In this document: piece by piece, positions 17,901 through 24,624 of the stretch
Numbering within the stretch: position 1 is the first letter of the stretch
Layout of the letters: each line of letters begins with the position of its first letter
Assembly: GCA_002368645.1 (NCBI GenBank)
Contig: DFEE01000031.1
Span: 1,896-42,372 of the forward strand
Reading direction: 5' to 3'
From: Bacteroidales bacterium UBA3810
GTDB lineage: Bacteria; Bacteroidota; Bacteroidia; Bacteroidales; Paludibacteraceae
DNA: 40,477 nucleotides
Notes under the pieces: model-generated
What the model was told of the DNA's origin: nothing
Databases searched by the model: none
What the model saw: only the letters and a program-made list of their open reading frames with translations
Position numbers and translations under genes: made by a program

Positions 17901-18093
17901 CATCCGGCACTTCAAGTGAGAAACGACCGTCAAGATCAGTGACCGTACCTATTGTTGTACCCGGCACAATGATAGATGCTCCGATGGCTGTCTCATTGTT
18001 CGTCCCGTCCATGACCAAACCGGTGACCGTCGTCTGGGAAAATGCACAAAGAGACAACGTACAAAGTACAAAGGTTAAGAATCTGTTTTTCAT
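14917..18093 (-). CDS. susC-like: SusC/RagA-family TonB-dependent outer-membrane transporter
   Basis: The 1058-aa protein has a signal peptide (about 20 residues, ending AFSQ), a carboxypeptidase-regulatory-like domain (about 22-100, TVTGLVMDG to KGKTSVEVTL), the SusC motif DEVVVIGYGTMKKRDLSGAV, a plug domain (about 115-235, with GVSITVRGANS and PLYIVDGVPFG) and a large 22-strand barrel ending in INFTF. It imports mannan oligosaccharides through the outer membrane using TonB. The signal peptide core (FLTFVLCTLSLC) is encoded by a TTTGTAC repeat at about 18050-18083. It begins one base after the preceding gene stop and shares a base with the SusD region, so the two are co-expressed. Confidence 0.96.
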   Translation of the reverse strand: MKNRFLTFVLCTLSLCAFSQTTVTGLVMDGTNNETAIGASIIVPGTTIGTVTDLDGRFSLEVPDDKFILQISMIGYKTQVVNIKGKTSVEVTLVEDAQLMDEVVVIGYGTMKKRDLSGAVSQIKSEELLSGAQTNAAMGIQGKIAGVDVKQSDGAPGSGVSITVRGANSFTTSSQPLYIVDGVPFGTDPNNMPSSDANDGVSQTQNPLSMINPNDIEKIEVLKDASATAIYGSRGANGVVIITTRKGKEGKPKVEVGLRVGIQQVMKTIPVLDPYTYALYRNEQAYNARTYMGKPDQHDFQRGIWNGNEYEPSPEDYLNPRVVTNPETGALSEIAVADWQKQIFRTGVEQEYFASVSGGTDKGYYSFSGSYTNQQGIVKNSGYEKFGLSINTAWHITKWLEVGTSQHFSLATSDFQKTNSESQNIIRSALLFPPTYGVHTATEQLDELNWLAANPQYYVSDTKDRLKQMSWFSSSFLEFKIQPWLKLRQNIGLGYNDGHRGTYYNRHTYEGRSPINGKAGKASNIWKSLALETLLMFDHKFNENHAINAVLGVTFERGEGTNESMSASNFPNDLTKDANMDMAVDRAVVRSSETKQSLESFLARVNYTLMGRYLFTASARVDGSSSFAAKNKWAPFFSGAFAWRMIDEVWMQDQEVLSNWKWRVSFGETGNQGIGAYRTLTVLTAANYPYAGALESGVATIDWRGPANTNLRWETTDQADVGLDIGFINNRINLTVDYYWKKTRDLLQNITIPSSSGYSQMMVNSGHVINQGVEITLGAQLIDKSDWKWHIDVNFSLNRNRIGGLSGDQYATALWSKADQVFLQRNGCPIGTLYGYEEDGFYNSIDEVRLNKAYAELSDADALRYVGEIRYKDRNGDGYVTTDDRTIIGNTNPDFTGSLSSIVSWKGLSLSFMLTGSYGNDILNYNLQDIKLENQGNITRAAYDTRWTEERVNSGATILWPKATDDYYRNWLPSTRWVEDGSFLKMKYLTLAYQWDKPAPWLEKINFTFTANNLFTLTRYSWYDPEVNAAGTNAACPGVDSYSYPSARTYSLGINFTF

Positions 18094-18094
18094 A

Positions 18095-19255
18095 TTATTG
18101 AGCAGATATTAGTTCTATTTTGGTAAGCGTGAATCCCACTCCGGTGAGGATGAGTCCGCGGGTCTTGACCTGATCCAGCGCCACGGGGTCAAACATATAG
18201 ACAACATCGGTTCCGTCTAACGGATACCAGACAGGTTCTAAGGCACCGGTTATCTCCTGCCAACGTGAGTTGCGGATGGACAGTTGCGCCTTAGTGCCGG
18301 ATGCCACTGCGGTTTGGTCCAATGTGTAGGAAATAACGAGCACATCGTTCTCCGTGCTCTGCTGGAACGGTGCAGCAGTCAGGGACAGGTTTCCGCTCCA
18401 GTCGGTTGGGAAGGCTTTCTCTCCGCGGAAGAGTTCGCCGGGCTGCAATTGGTATTCACGCGGTGCGCGCTGAACATCCGTGAGATCTTCGCTCACCTCA
18501 CCCGTCTGGCGGACAATACCGATCTTCTCCAGCCGGTAACCTTTGCCTCCCACACGCATAGCAGTCTGCGAACCGTAGCCCGCCAGTTGCAGTTTCAACA
18601 GCGGTGCCCGGTCATAAATAAACCACGTGACTCCGTCTTCTCCCACCGGCATGCCATCTACAGACGGAGCGAGGGCATTCCATGTAAAATCCATCAGTTT
18701 GGCAGCTGCCCCCTCTTGAACCTTGCTGACATGAAGGCGCAAGCCGTCCCCTTCTTGCAGACTCTCGAAACATCGTCCGGGGATCTCCGCCGAGGCAGAC
18801 CAGTCGGCTTTCATCGTCACCGCCGGACCGGACCAGACTATCGTCTCTTCATAGTCCGAAGCCTCGGAGAGAGTGACCCGCAAGATGCGGTAGTCGTGAC
18901 CGCCAAGGATAATCCCGTACGTGCGCGCGATATTTAATATGGAGTCAGAGAGCGTCATGCGGAAAGGACCGGCAAAACCGAAACAGCCGTATTCGGGTGC
19001 CACACCCTGCCAAGTTTTGGGGTGCTGGAACGCCGCCTGCGCCATGCCCTTTGCGTTATCGTTATAGACGGTGAGCACATCGCCGGCTTTGGCAGAAGCG
19101 AAATGGCGTGGTTCGATAAGGATATTATCTTTCCACGCCTTGCCGATCGTCTTCGGTCCGAGAAGGATGGTGCGCTCAATGGCGGAAACCTCTCCCCATC
19201 CCTCTCCCAAGGAGAGGGCGAAAAGGATTAAAAAGTGTAGTATATTTTTTCTCAT
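18095..19255 (-). CDS. Probable surface glycan-binding protein ahead of SusC
   Basis: Start at ATG 19255, overlapping the GH26 stop by ATGA; the frame extends further upstream but into the GH26 gene. The 386-aa product has a signal-like N-terminus of hydrophobic residues followed by SLGEGWGEVSA, where GEGWGE is encoded by an interspersed palindromic repeat. The rest is beta-rich with modules of the kind seen in the two T9SS-tailed proteins (TIVWSGPAVTMKADWSASAEI, and GEKAFPTDWSGNLSLT). It lacks the C-terminal sorting tail. No catalytic motif is recognised. Its position in front of SusC and its shared modules suggest glycan binding; this is inference. Confidence 0.6.
   Translation of the reverse strand: MRKNILHFLILFALSLGEGWGEVSAIERTILLGPKTIGKAWKDNILIEPRHFASAKAGDVLTVYNDNAKGMAQAAFQHPKTWQGVAPEYGCFGFAGPFRMTLSDSILNIARTYGIILGGHDYRILRVTLSEASDYEETIVWSGPAVTMKADWSASAEIPGRCFESLQEGDGLRLHVSKVQEGAAAKLMDFTWNALAPSVDGMPVGEDGVTWFIYDRAPLLKLQLAGYGSQTAMRVGGKGYRLEKIGIVRQTGEVSEDLTDVQRAPREYQLQPGELFRGEKAFPTDWSGNLSLTAAPFQQSTENDVLVISYTLDQTAVASGTKAQLSIRNSRWQEITGALEPVWYPLDGTDVVYMFDPVALDQVKTRGLILTGVGFTLTKIELISAQ
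19188..19219. repeat. Palindromic CTCTCC-TTGG-GAGAGG repeat in a signal peptide
   Basis: CCTCTCCCCATCCCTCTCCC followed by AAGGAGAGGG forms an interspersed palindromic element. It is read in frame as SLGEGWGE, a peptide sequence commonly produced when this repeat falls in coding DNA. Confidence 0.6.
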
Positions 19256-20352
19256 TGTTTTAATAGTCTTTTCATTTCCTCGCGGTCGATGACTAGGCCG
19301 GTGTTGAACGCGTCTTTCCACCACGCCTCTCCGGCGAAGCGGTGCTCATCGGAGGTGCCGGCGTTATAGTCATAGTCATACCAGGTCATGAACCAGCTCC
19401 AGCGGCTGCCTTCTCCCCATATAGCAGACCACATCGACATATCCACTTCGTCGCCGCTGCCGCATTCGGCGAGAGTGATGAGTTTGTTTGGATACTCTGC
19501 TTGCAGCTGCTTAAACTCCTTGGCGAGCGGGTATTGAAGCGCGTAGTAGTTATCGCGACCGACCACGTCCACTACATCGTCACCCGGATACCAATCCCGG
19601 TCGTTCATCTGCGAATTCCAGACCCAGATGAGGTTGTTGAGTTTATGATAATTGACCATTCGGTCGTATAGGAAACGCCAGAGGGCTTTGTACGCCTCAG
19701 GGCCTTTGGCTCCCCACCAGAACCATGCGCCACCACCGCTGAACTCCGTAGAGTTGCCTGCCGCCTCGTGAAGCGGACGCCATATAACAGGAATGCCGCG
19801 TTTCTGCATCTTCTTCAAATAACCGGCTACCTGATCAATGTCGTGAATCATACGCTTGTATTCGGCGGAAGAGGGATCGCTCACTTTCTCCGGATCAAAA
19901 GAAGTTTCGCCCGGCTGCGAACCCGGCGAGCAAGTCATGTTCGTACCGTTGTTCGCCGGTACCTGCCAATGCCACATACAGCCTACCACCCCACCGGCAT
20001 TGTACCAGTCGGTAACAGGCGTAAGGTCACTGTAATCGAGCCATCCGCTTTTATTTACATCTTTGGAAGCGTGAATATTGATGAAATCGAACACATTAAG
20101 CGCCGGATACTTACCGGTCCATTGATAGACATTCTCGGTCTCACGCGTGTTCCAGTCCACATTCGCCACCACGCCACTCATCGCACGTTTGCCATATTCG
20201 GAGCAGAGCACCGCCCACAGCCGCTGCACCTCCGGTGTAGCGTTCTTATTACATAACACGTATGCCGAAACCGGCTGAACCTCAGGCTCTTGTGCCTGCG
20301 TACAACCCGCCATCAGAAGCAAAAAACTTAATAGAAAAGATCCGTGTCTCAT
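19252..20352 (-). CDS. GH26 endo-beta-mannanase lipoprotein, first gene of the locus
   Basis: From ATG 20352 the product has 366 aa and a lipobox LMAGC (Cys17). GH26 signatures are MSGVVANVDW, MWHWQVP, the acid/base Glu196 in IWRPLHEAAGNS with the later GAWFWWG, and the nucleophile Glu296 in TLAECGSGDE. It belongs to the same family as the second GH26 of the locus but is only distantly alike, so the two probably differ in cutting mode. As a lipoprotein at the start of the operon it is likely displayed at the cell surface to make oligosaccharides for SusC/SusD. A promoter and operator-like direct repeats lie directly upstream. Confidence 0.92.
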   Translation of the reverse strand: MRHGSFLLSFLLLMAGCTQAQEPEVQPVSAYVLCNKNATPEVQRLWAVLCSEYGKRAMSGVVANVDWNTRETENVYQWTGKYPALNVFDFINIHASKDVNKSGWLDYSDLTPVTDWYNAGGVVGCMWHWQVPANNGTNMTCSPGSQPGETSFDPEKVSDPSSAEYKRMIHDIDQVAGYLKKMQKRGIPVIWRPLHEAAGNSTEFSGGGAWFWWGAKGPEAYKALWRFLYDRMVNYHKLNNLIWVWNSQMNDRDWYPGDDVVDVVGRDNYYALQYPLAKEFKQLQAEYPNKLITLAECGSGDEVDMSMWSAIWGEGSRWSWFMTWYDYDYNAGTSDEHRFAGEAWWKDAFNTGLVIDREEMKRLLKQ

Positions 20353-20373
20353 AGTAATTAGTGTTTTCGGGTG

Positions 20374-20429
20374 CAAAATTACTATAATTTTTGCGAACCT
20401 ACTGACACAATTTTTGCAGACACTGACAC
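20374..20429 (-). promoter_or_regulatory. Promoter and operator-like direct repeats of the mannan operon
   Basis: The minus strand has a -7 box TAATTTTG (20374-20381) with no good -33 box, as expected for an activated promoter. Just upstream, two direct repeats (20386-20408 and 20409-20429) share AATTTTTGC, six to eight bases, then CTGACAC, one every 23 bp. Such tandem half-sites are typical for AraC-family activators, and the araC-type gene is next to them. Confidence 0.6.
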
Positions 20430-20433
20430 TTTG

Positions 20434-21321
20434 CTAAATAATCACCTTTTTTTTGACATACCGCTCGCGAAACTCCGATGGTGAACACCCCTTACGATTT
20501 CGGAAAAGACGGTTGAAATTACTGAGTGTGTTAAACCCGCAGACATACGCCACTTCGCTCACCGGCGCAATCGTATCTATCAACATCCGCGCCGCGTGTC
20601 CAAGACGAATATCCACAATGAACTCCGCCAACGTCTTACCCGTCCGCTGTTTGAAGAAACGTGAGAAAGCTGACGGAGACATCACTACCATTTCACTGAG
20701 TTGTTCCAGCCGTAGTTCCTCCGCATAATGCGCACGGATATACGTCTCCACTTTACGCACACGGCGGCTCTCGCTGCTCTCCGCCACTTTGGCAAAAGAA
20801 GAGGAAGCCAAGGTGCGCGCCTCCGTACAAGTGGATAATTCATACAGGATTGTAAACAACTCATTTACAGCCCAGAAGCCCTCCAAACTGCTCAATTTGG
20901 TCAGACGTGGATATACCTGCATAATTGCCGATTTTGGGAACGCCAGTCCCATCTGCGCCCGCTCAAACATAGTCTTGATAGAGGCAAACGGATTCGTCTC
21001 GAAAATCCCCGTGCGGAAATCCAAATAGAACTGTACGGTGATCTCATGAATGTCCTTACTATTGCATTCTCCTTGTGCCCATTGATGTTCCAACTGAGGT
21101 GAGGAGATTAGCACCAAGTCAATATCATCTGTCAACTCTTCGTTGTCGCCTACTATCCGCCTGCACCCGCGCGCGTTCTCTATAAAATTTAATTCAAAAA
21201 GATCATGCTTGTGTAACGGGAAGTCATACCCGGTCTTATGCCTGTCTGCCACAAACATAAAATCATGCTCTCCTAACGGAGTGATCTCTTGTAAAATGCC
21301 GTTATCTTCTTTAGGGTTCAT
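20434..21321 (-). CDS. AraC-family transcriptional regulator
   Basis: The 295-aa protein has an N-terminal cupin-like sensor domain (about 15-110, with FPLHKHDLFELNFI) and a C-terminal double helix-turn-helix (about 190-288, including LSEMVVMSPSAFSRFFKQRTG and VSEVAYVCGFNTLSNFNRLFR). AraC proteins bind direct repeats upstream of sugar genes and activate them when a sugar binds the cupin domain. It stands directly before the first GH26 gene on the same strand, with operator-like repeats in the gap, so it most probably controls the mannan locus. Many Bacteroidetes loci use hybrid two-component or SusR sensors; an AraC sensor with a cytoplasmic ligand is the alternative here. Confidence 0.9.
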   Translation of the reverse strand: MNPKEDNGILQEITPLGEHDFMFVADRHKTGYDFPLHKHDLFELNFIENARGCRRIVGDNEELTDDIDLVLISSPQLEHQWAQGECNSKDIHEITVQFYLDFRTGIFETNPFASIKTMFERAQMGLAFPKSAIMQVYPRLTKLSSLEGFWAVNELFTILYELSTCTEARTLASSSFAKVAESSESRRVRKVETYIRAHYAEELRLEQLSEMVVMSPSAFSRFFKQRTGKTLAEFIVDIRLGHAARMLIDTIAPVSEVAYVCGFNTLSNFNRLFRNRKGCSPSEFRERYVKKKVII

Positions 21322-21366
21322 GCCATACTTTGGTTATAAGCAACGTCAAAAAAGTGTAATTTTGTG

Positions 21367-21397
21367 CAAAGATACTGCTTTTTTTACACATACGCAA
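21367..21397 (-). promoter_or_regulatory. Promoter of the araC-type gene
   Basis: Minus strand TTG (around 21394-21396) and TATCTTTG (21367-21374) are separated by 19-20 nt. Confidence 0.7.
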
Positions 21398-21517
21398 GTT
21401 TTCGGGCAGAAATCTGTCAAAATTCATCGTTTTGTAAGCAAAGTGAAGAAAGTTTGTGTCCTTGCGCAAAAACATATCACAAAGACAAAGGGCGACACGC
21501 GCTAATAAACGTCCTCA

Positions 21518-21677
21518 CGTGGAGAGAGGACGGCGACGCGGTAATCTGCCTACACCGCAAGCCCACACACTACAAGCAGGAACAAAGAAAATAACGGCAT
21601 ACGATACTGGACTAACAAACGAAGAGAAAGGAGAAATAAAAACGATTTTTTCTTTCCCAAAATAAAATTTTCGCGGA
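21518..21677. repeat. Direct repeat copy 1 of the region downstream of 5S rRNA
   Basis: About 150 bp here are nearly identical to 39966-40124, which lies downstream of the genuine 5S gene; both copies have the same orientation. Shared blocks include CCTACACCGCAAGCCCACAC and GAGAAATAAAAACGATTTTT. The stretch 21322-22216 holds no protein gene; besides this repeat it contains the araC promoter and the 5S-chimeric element. Confidence 0.85.
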
Positions 21678-21789
21678 ATGAAATGGAGCGAGCTATCCTA
21701 GGCGGAGGCCGCTCCTTCCAATTCAATGGAAGGACGCTCCGGTGGTCGGCTTACCGCTTGCATCGCCGGACATGCTATACAAACAAAGA

Positions 21790-22124
21790 GCCCCAAGCAA
21801 ATGCTTGGAGCTCTGAAAGTGGCGGTTACCTACTCTCCCACAATCATGCAGTACCATCGGCGATGCTGTGTCTCTGCTGTCTCTCTCTCCGCTGCCCTCG
21901 CCCCTCTCCGCTCCGCTGTCTCCCGCCTCTGCCCGCTCCGCTGCTCTCCGCTCTCTCTCCCGCGCCCGCGCGCCGCAGGCGCGCACAGCCCACACCCCGC
22001 ATGGCGCACACCGCACCCCATAGCGCCACTCCGCCACCGATGAGGCAGACACGGGGAGGCAAACGCAGGTTATTCCTAACGGGGTAGAAAAGATATGGTC
22101 TCTCTCAAAAAAGGTCTATAGGTC
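21790..22124 (-). repeat. 5S-chimeric element, copy A
   Basis: Read on the minus strand, the element begins at GACCTATAGACCTT. It then has a GC-rich conserved block (22046-21980), a GA-rich variable tract, the 3' half of 5S rRNA (21867-21816) and a strong terminator hairpin (AGAGCTCCAAGC against GCTTGGGGCTCT). The 5' half of 5S is absent. The 5S part has small changes from the true gene at 40222-40333. The terminator stem differs in sequence from the true one, but pairing is kept. Copy B is inverted on the other side of the nitroreductase gene. It may be a rearranged rRNA-operon end or a transcribed RNA; no clear promoter is seen. Confidence 0.75.
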
Positions 22125-22216
22125 TTTCTTTTTTTCGAGCGACCGCAGGGCGCGCGAGAGTAATAAGGGTTAGATGGTTGAAGGGTTAGTGGATTATAGG
22201 TTGCGCGGGTATGGAG

Positions 22217-22891
22217 TTATAGCTTATGACCAGAGGCAAGTTCAAAATGATACTTGACGATACCGAGATCAAGATGAGTGTAGCCTATGAGTGAGAATTT
22301 CGTTTGGGCATGTACGCTTAGGTCAGCGTTGAGAATAAAGGTGAACTTCTGTTGGTTAACAGCGGTGGGAGCCAAGAGTGCCGCTTCGACTCCATTGACG
22401 AACCATTCCGGTAGCGGTTGGTTCGTTTTGTTAATCGTTACGTCCTCGATAGATTTCTTTTGCGGGTGTTGCACGCCTTGCGTTGCTCCGTATCCTAATG
22501 AGATGACCGCTTTCAGTTCTTCGCCGGGTGCGATAGTGTAAGCTGTCTTGATATTCTTGAAAGTTAAGCCTACCCAACAGGTATTTAGTCCGAGCGTTTG
22601 CGCATGGAGCACTACCCTTTCTCCATAATAGCCCGCGAGTTCGCTTCCTTCGTTGCCTTTGGATGCGACGACAGCAATGTAATTGCGCACATTCGTAAAC
22701 TTACCATACATAGGGGCGTTGCTTTTAGCAAAAGCAAGCGGCTCGTCTGTTATTAGTTGCAGATGTGTACCGCCTTCGCGGTTGCAGAGGTCGATAATAT
22801 CACGTAATGATTGCAGTTTGTCCGCTTCTATCGGTTTGTCTATGTACTGCCGCACGGAGTGGCGGGCTTGGATGGCTTCTAAGAGTGTCAT
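22217..22891 (-). CDS. Nitroreductase-family flavoprotein
   Basis: From ATG 22891 the product has 224 aa; the longer frame to 22966 runs through the promoter. The N-terminus MTLLEAIQARHSVRQYIDKPI is the FMN-binding start of nitroreductases, and YYGERVVLHAQTLGLNTCWVGL is the central FMN/dimer segment. The two-lobe arrangement, with a second partial repeat (VNGVEAALLAPTAVNQQKFTF), is that of the TM1586-like nitroreductase subfamily. It reduces an unknown substrate with NAD(P)H in the cytoplasm. The gene is bracketed by inverted 5S-chimeric elements, which is an odd setting. Confidence 0.85.
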   Translation of the reverse strand: MTLLEAIQARHSVRQYIDKPIEADKLQSLRDIIDLCNREGGTHLQLITDEPLAFAKSNAPMYGKFTNVRNYIAVVASKGNEGSELAGYYGERVVLHAQTLGLNTCWVGLTFKNIKTAYTIAPGEELKAVISLGYGATQGVQHPQKKSIEDVTINKTNQPLPEWFVNGVEAALLAPTAVNQQKFTFILNADLSVHAQTKFSLIGYTHLDLGIVKYHFELASGHKL

Positions 22892-22917
22892 TGTGGTGTT
22901 GTTTACGTTTGCGAGTG

Positions 22918-22949
22918 CAAAGGTACAACAATTTTCCGATATACGCAAA
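22918..22949 (-). promoter_or_regulatory. Promoter of the nitroreductase gene
   Basis: Minus strand TTTG (22946-22949), 20 nt, TACCTTTG (22918-22925); this matches the Bacteroidetes consensus exactly. Confidence 0.8.
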
Positions 22950-23098
22950 TAAATGTGAGTGAACATATTGAGAAAATGCGTTCACGTTCCGCACCGCAGG
23001 TAGTTGCCATTAAACCTATTCCTTTTACTATGCAAAATTTGTTTTCCCGTCGGAGACGTATATACAGCCGTGAGGGTTACCGAACACCTTATTGGAAA

Positions 23099-23440
23099 GA
23101 CCTATAGACCTTATATATTATACACGTGCGCGCGTGAGCGCACTCCTTATTTGAGAGAGACCATATCTTTAATGTAGTCGGGAGGAATAGGCAAGTTTTG
23201 GGGGTGATATGTATGCCTCATCGGTGGCGGAGTGGCGCTATGGGGTGCGGTGTGCGCCATGCGGGGTGTGGGCTGTGCGCGCGGGCGCGGGAGAGAGCGG
23301 AGCGGAGAGGGGCGCGGGCAGCAGAGAGAGCACAGGGTAGAGACAGCATCGCCGATGGTAATGCACTGCGGAATATTGTGGGAGAGTAGATAGCCGCCAC
23401 TTTGAGAACCTCTGAGATTCGTCTTGGGGGTTCTTTCTTT
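23099..23440 (+). repeat. 5S-chimeric element, copy B (inverted relative to A)
   Basis: The element runs from GACCTATAGACCTT (23099) through TTTGAGAGAGACCATATC, the GC-rich block (23214-23284), a GA-rich tract, and the 3' half of 5S rRNA (23344-23403, with a short insertion). It ends at the rRNA-type terminator AGAACC to GGTTCT and TTTCTTTG. It continues into the rRNA downstream flank (to about 23475). The cut point in 5S is the same as in copy A, so the fusion predates the duplication. The rest of 22892-23793 holds the nitroreductase promoter, a doubtful gene remnant and the SDR terminator. Confidence 0.75.
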
Positions 23441-23593
23441 GTATAGCATGTCCGGCGATGCAAGCGGTAAACCGACCCCATCCTATAAAGAATTTTTGCG
23501 GAGCAAAGACAAAGCCGTGAGCGAAGCGAACACCTTATTAAAGGGGGGAAAGAAAAAATCGTTAAAAGAGGTGTTGAATGAGCGTTGTTCTAA

Positions 23594-23740
23594 TTAGATT
23601 ATCGCAGTTGTGATGTCTTCGGCTTCGGCGAGGGAGAGTTTCTGACGGACTTGGGTCTTACGTTGGTAGATGGCTTGGAGACTTTGACGAGTGATTTTCT
23701 CACACAAGTGTGCAATAAATAGCAAATATAGACCCGTTAT
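23594..23740 (-). pseudogene. Possible gene remnant, unrecognised
   Basis: A minus-strand frame ends at 23594 with a helical, charged tail (CEKITRQSLQAIYQRKTQV and SLAEAEDITTAII). Its upstream part runs into the SDR terminator hairpin, so an intact start is unlikely. The family is not recognised; it may be the 3' end of a gene broken by the adjacent rearrangement. Confidence 0.25.
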
Positions 23741-23775
23741 ATCAAAAAAGCAAGCCCTTTTTTTACAGGCTTGCA
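23741..23775 (-). terminator. Terminator of the SDR gene
   Basis: Minus strand GCAAGCC, an A-rich loop, GGCTTGC and TTTTTT; it lies 19 bp past the SDR stop codon. Confidence 0.8.
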
Positions 23776-23793
23776 TTTGTATTAATCAGTAAT

Positions 23794-24498
23794 TTATATC
23801 CTGATATAAAATGAGCGAGGAAGATGTCGCATGATCCAATGTATAATTCCCCATCGTTTTGTTACGATAGCGACATGTTTCTTCTTGGCTATGGCATTAA
23901 TAATTTGTTTTGCTGCTTTTTCAGTTGGCATGACCCAAAATAAGCCACTACCTTTAGCCATCCTTGTATTAACCAATCCAGGTCTAATATCAGTTATATG
24001 AATCGGTAATTTGCTTTTGTAAGCTTTTTTGCACAACGCTTCTATATAATTTATTTGATATGCTTTAGAAGCAGAATAAGAAGGAGCCAAAGGTTCGCCT
24101 CGGAGACCACCACAAGAACTGAGTATTACCAAATGTCCACTTGATTGTTCTTCAAACTTCTTATATATTGTATCAACACAAAACGTCCAACCTACAATAT
24201 TGATATCTATGGTTTGCTTCTCTATTGCAAAATCAAGTTCTGAATTGAAATCTCCTATTCCTGAACATATAATAACTAAATGAATGGTTTCTTTGAAAAT
24301 CGTCGATAGAAGTGTTTTTGTTTCTTCTATGTTAGATATATCACATTGTGCTATTTGTATGTTTGATGAGTATTGAGAAAGTTCACAAAGTAATTGTTTG
24401 CGACGTGCGACCGCAATCACTTCATTTCCTTTAGTTGCATATTGTATGGCAAGTTCTCTACCGATGCCGGAACTGGCTCCAATAATTAGTATTCTCAT
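23794..24498 (-). CDS. Short-chain dehydrogenase/reductase (SDR)
   Basis: The ATG at 24498 is preferred to a TTG three codons earlier. The 234-aa protein has the NAD(P)-binding motif GASSGIG (7-13), a CSG-x-G segment in place of the usual NAG, a catalytic serine region (VILSSCGG) and the YSASK pair (Tyr141, Lys145). The C-terminus is basic and hydrophobic, which may attach it to the membrane. It oxidises or reduces an unknown substrate. It is a single gene with its own promoter and terminator at the edge of the AT-rich accessory block, next to the probable defence operon but not obviously part of it. Confidence 0.88.
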   Translation of the reverse strand: MRILIIGASSGIGRELAIQYATKGNEVIAVARRKQLLCELSQYSSNIQIAQCDISNIEETKTLLSTIFKETIHLVIICSGIGDFNSELDFAIEKQTIDINIVGWTFCVDTIYKKFEEQSSGHLVILSSCGGLRGEPLAPSYSASKAYQINYIEALCKKAYKSKLPIHITDIRPGLVNTRMAKGSGLFWVMPTEKAAKQIINAIAKKKHVAIVTKRWGIIHWIMRHLPRSFYIRI

Positions 24499-24543
24499 AT
24501 TTTGCAAGACCTTTAGTATTATATCCCTTCATACTTTACACTG

Positions 24544-24575
24544 CAAAGTTACTGCTATTTTTGTACATAGGCAAA
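24544..24575 (-). promoter_or_regulatory. Promoter of the SDR gene
   Basis: Minus strand TTTG (24572-24575), 20 nt, TAACTTTG (24544-24551). Confidence 0.8.
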
Positions 24576-24624
24576 TTTTGGAGCGAGAAAGTGCAAAGAA
24601 AGTGGATTTTGTAGGGAAATATAT

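Noticed and set aside
21683..22087. Overlapping open frames on both strands in the GC-rich block (Arg/Pro/Ala-rich proteins of 60-134 aa)
   Set aside because: They arise from the GC- and GA-rich tract and the antisense of 5S; composition is biased, frames are open on both strands, and no start signals exist.
22124..23099. Composite transposon carrying the nitroreductase
   Set aside because: Flanking inverted copies contain no transposase and no target-site duplication that I can see.
23147..23481. Minus- and plus-strand frames in the second 5S-chimeric element
   Set aside because: Same reason as copy A: they follow the repeat, not a gene.
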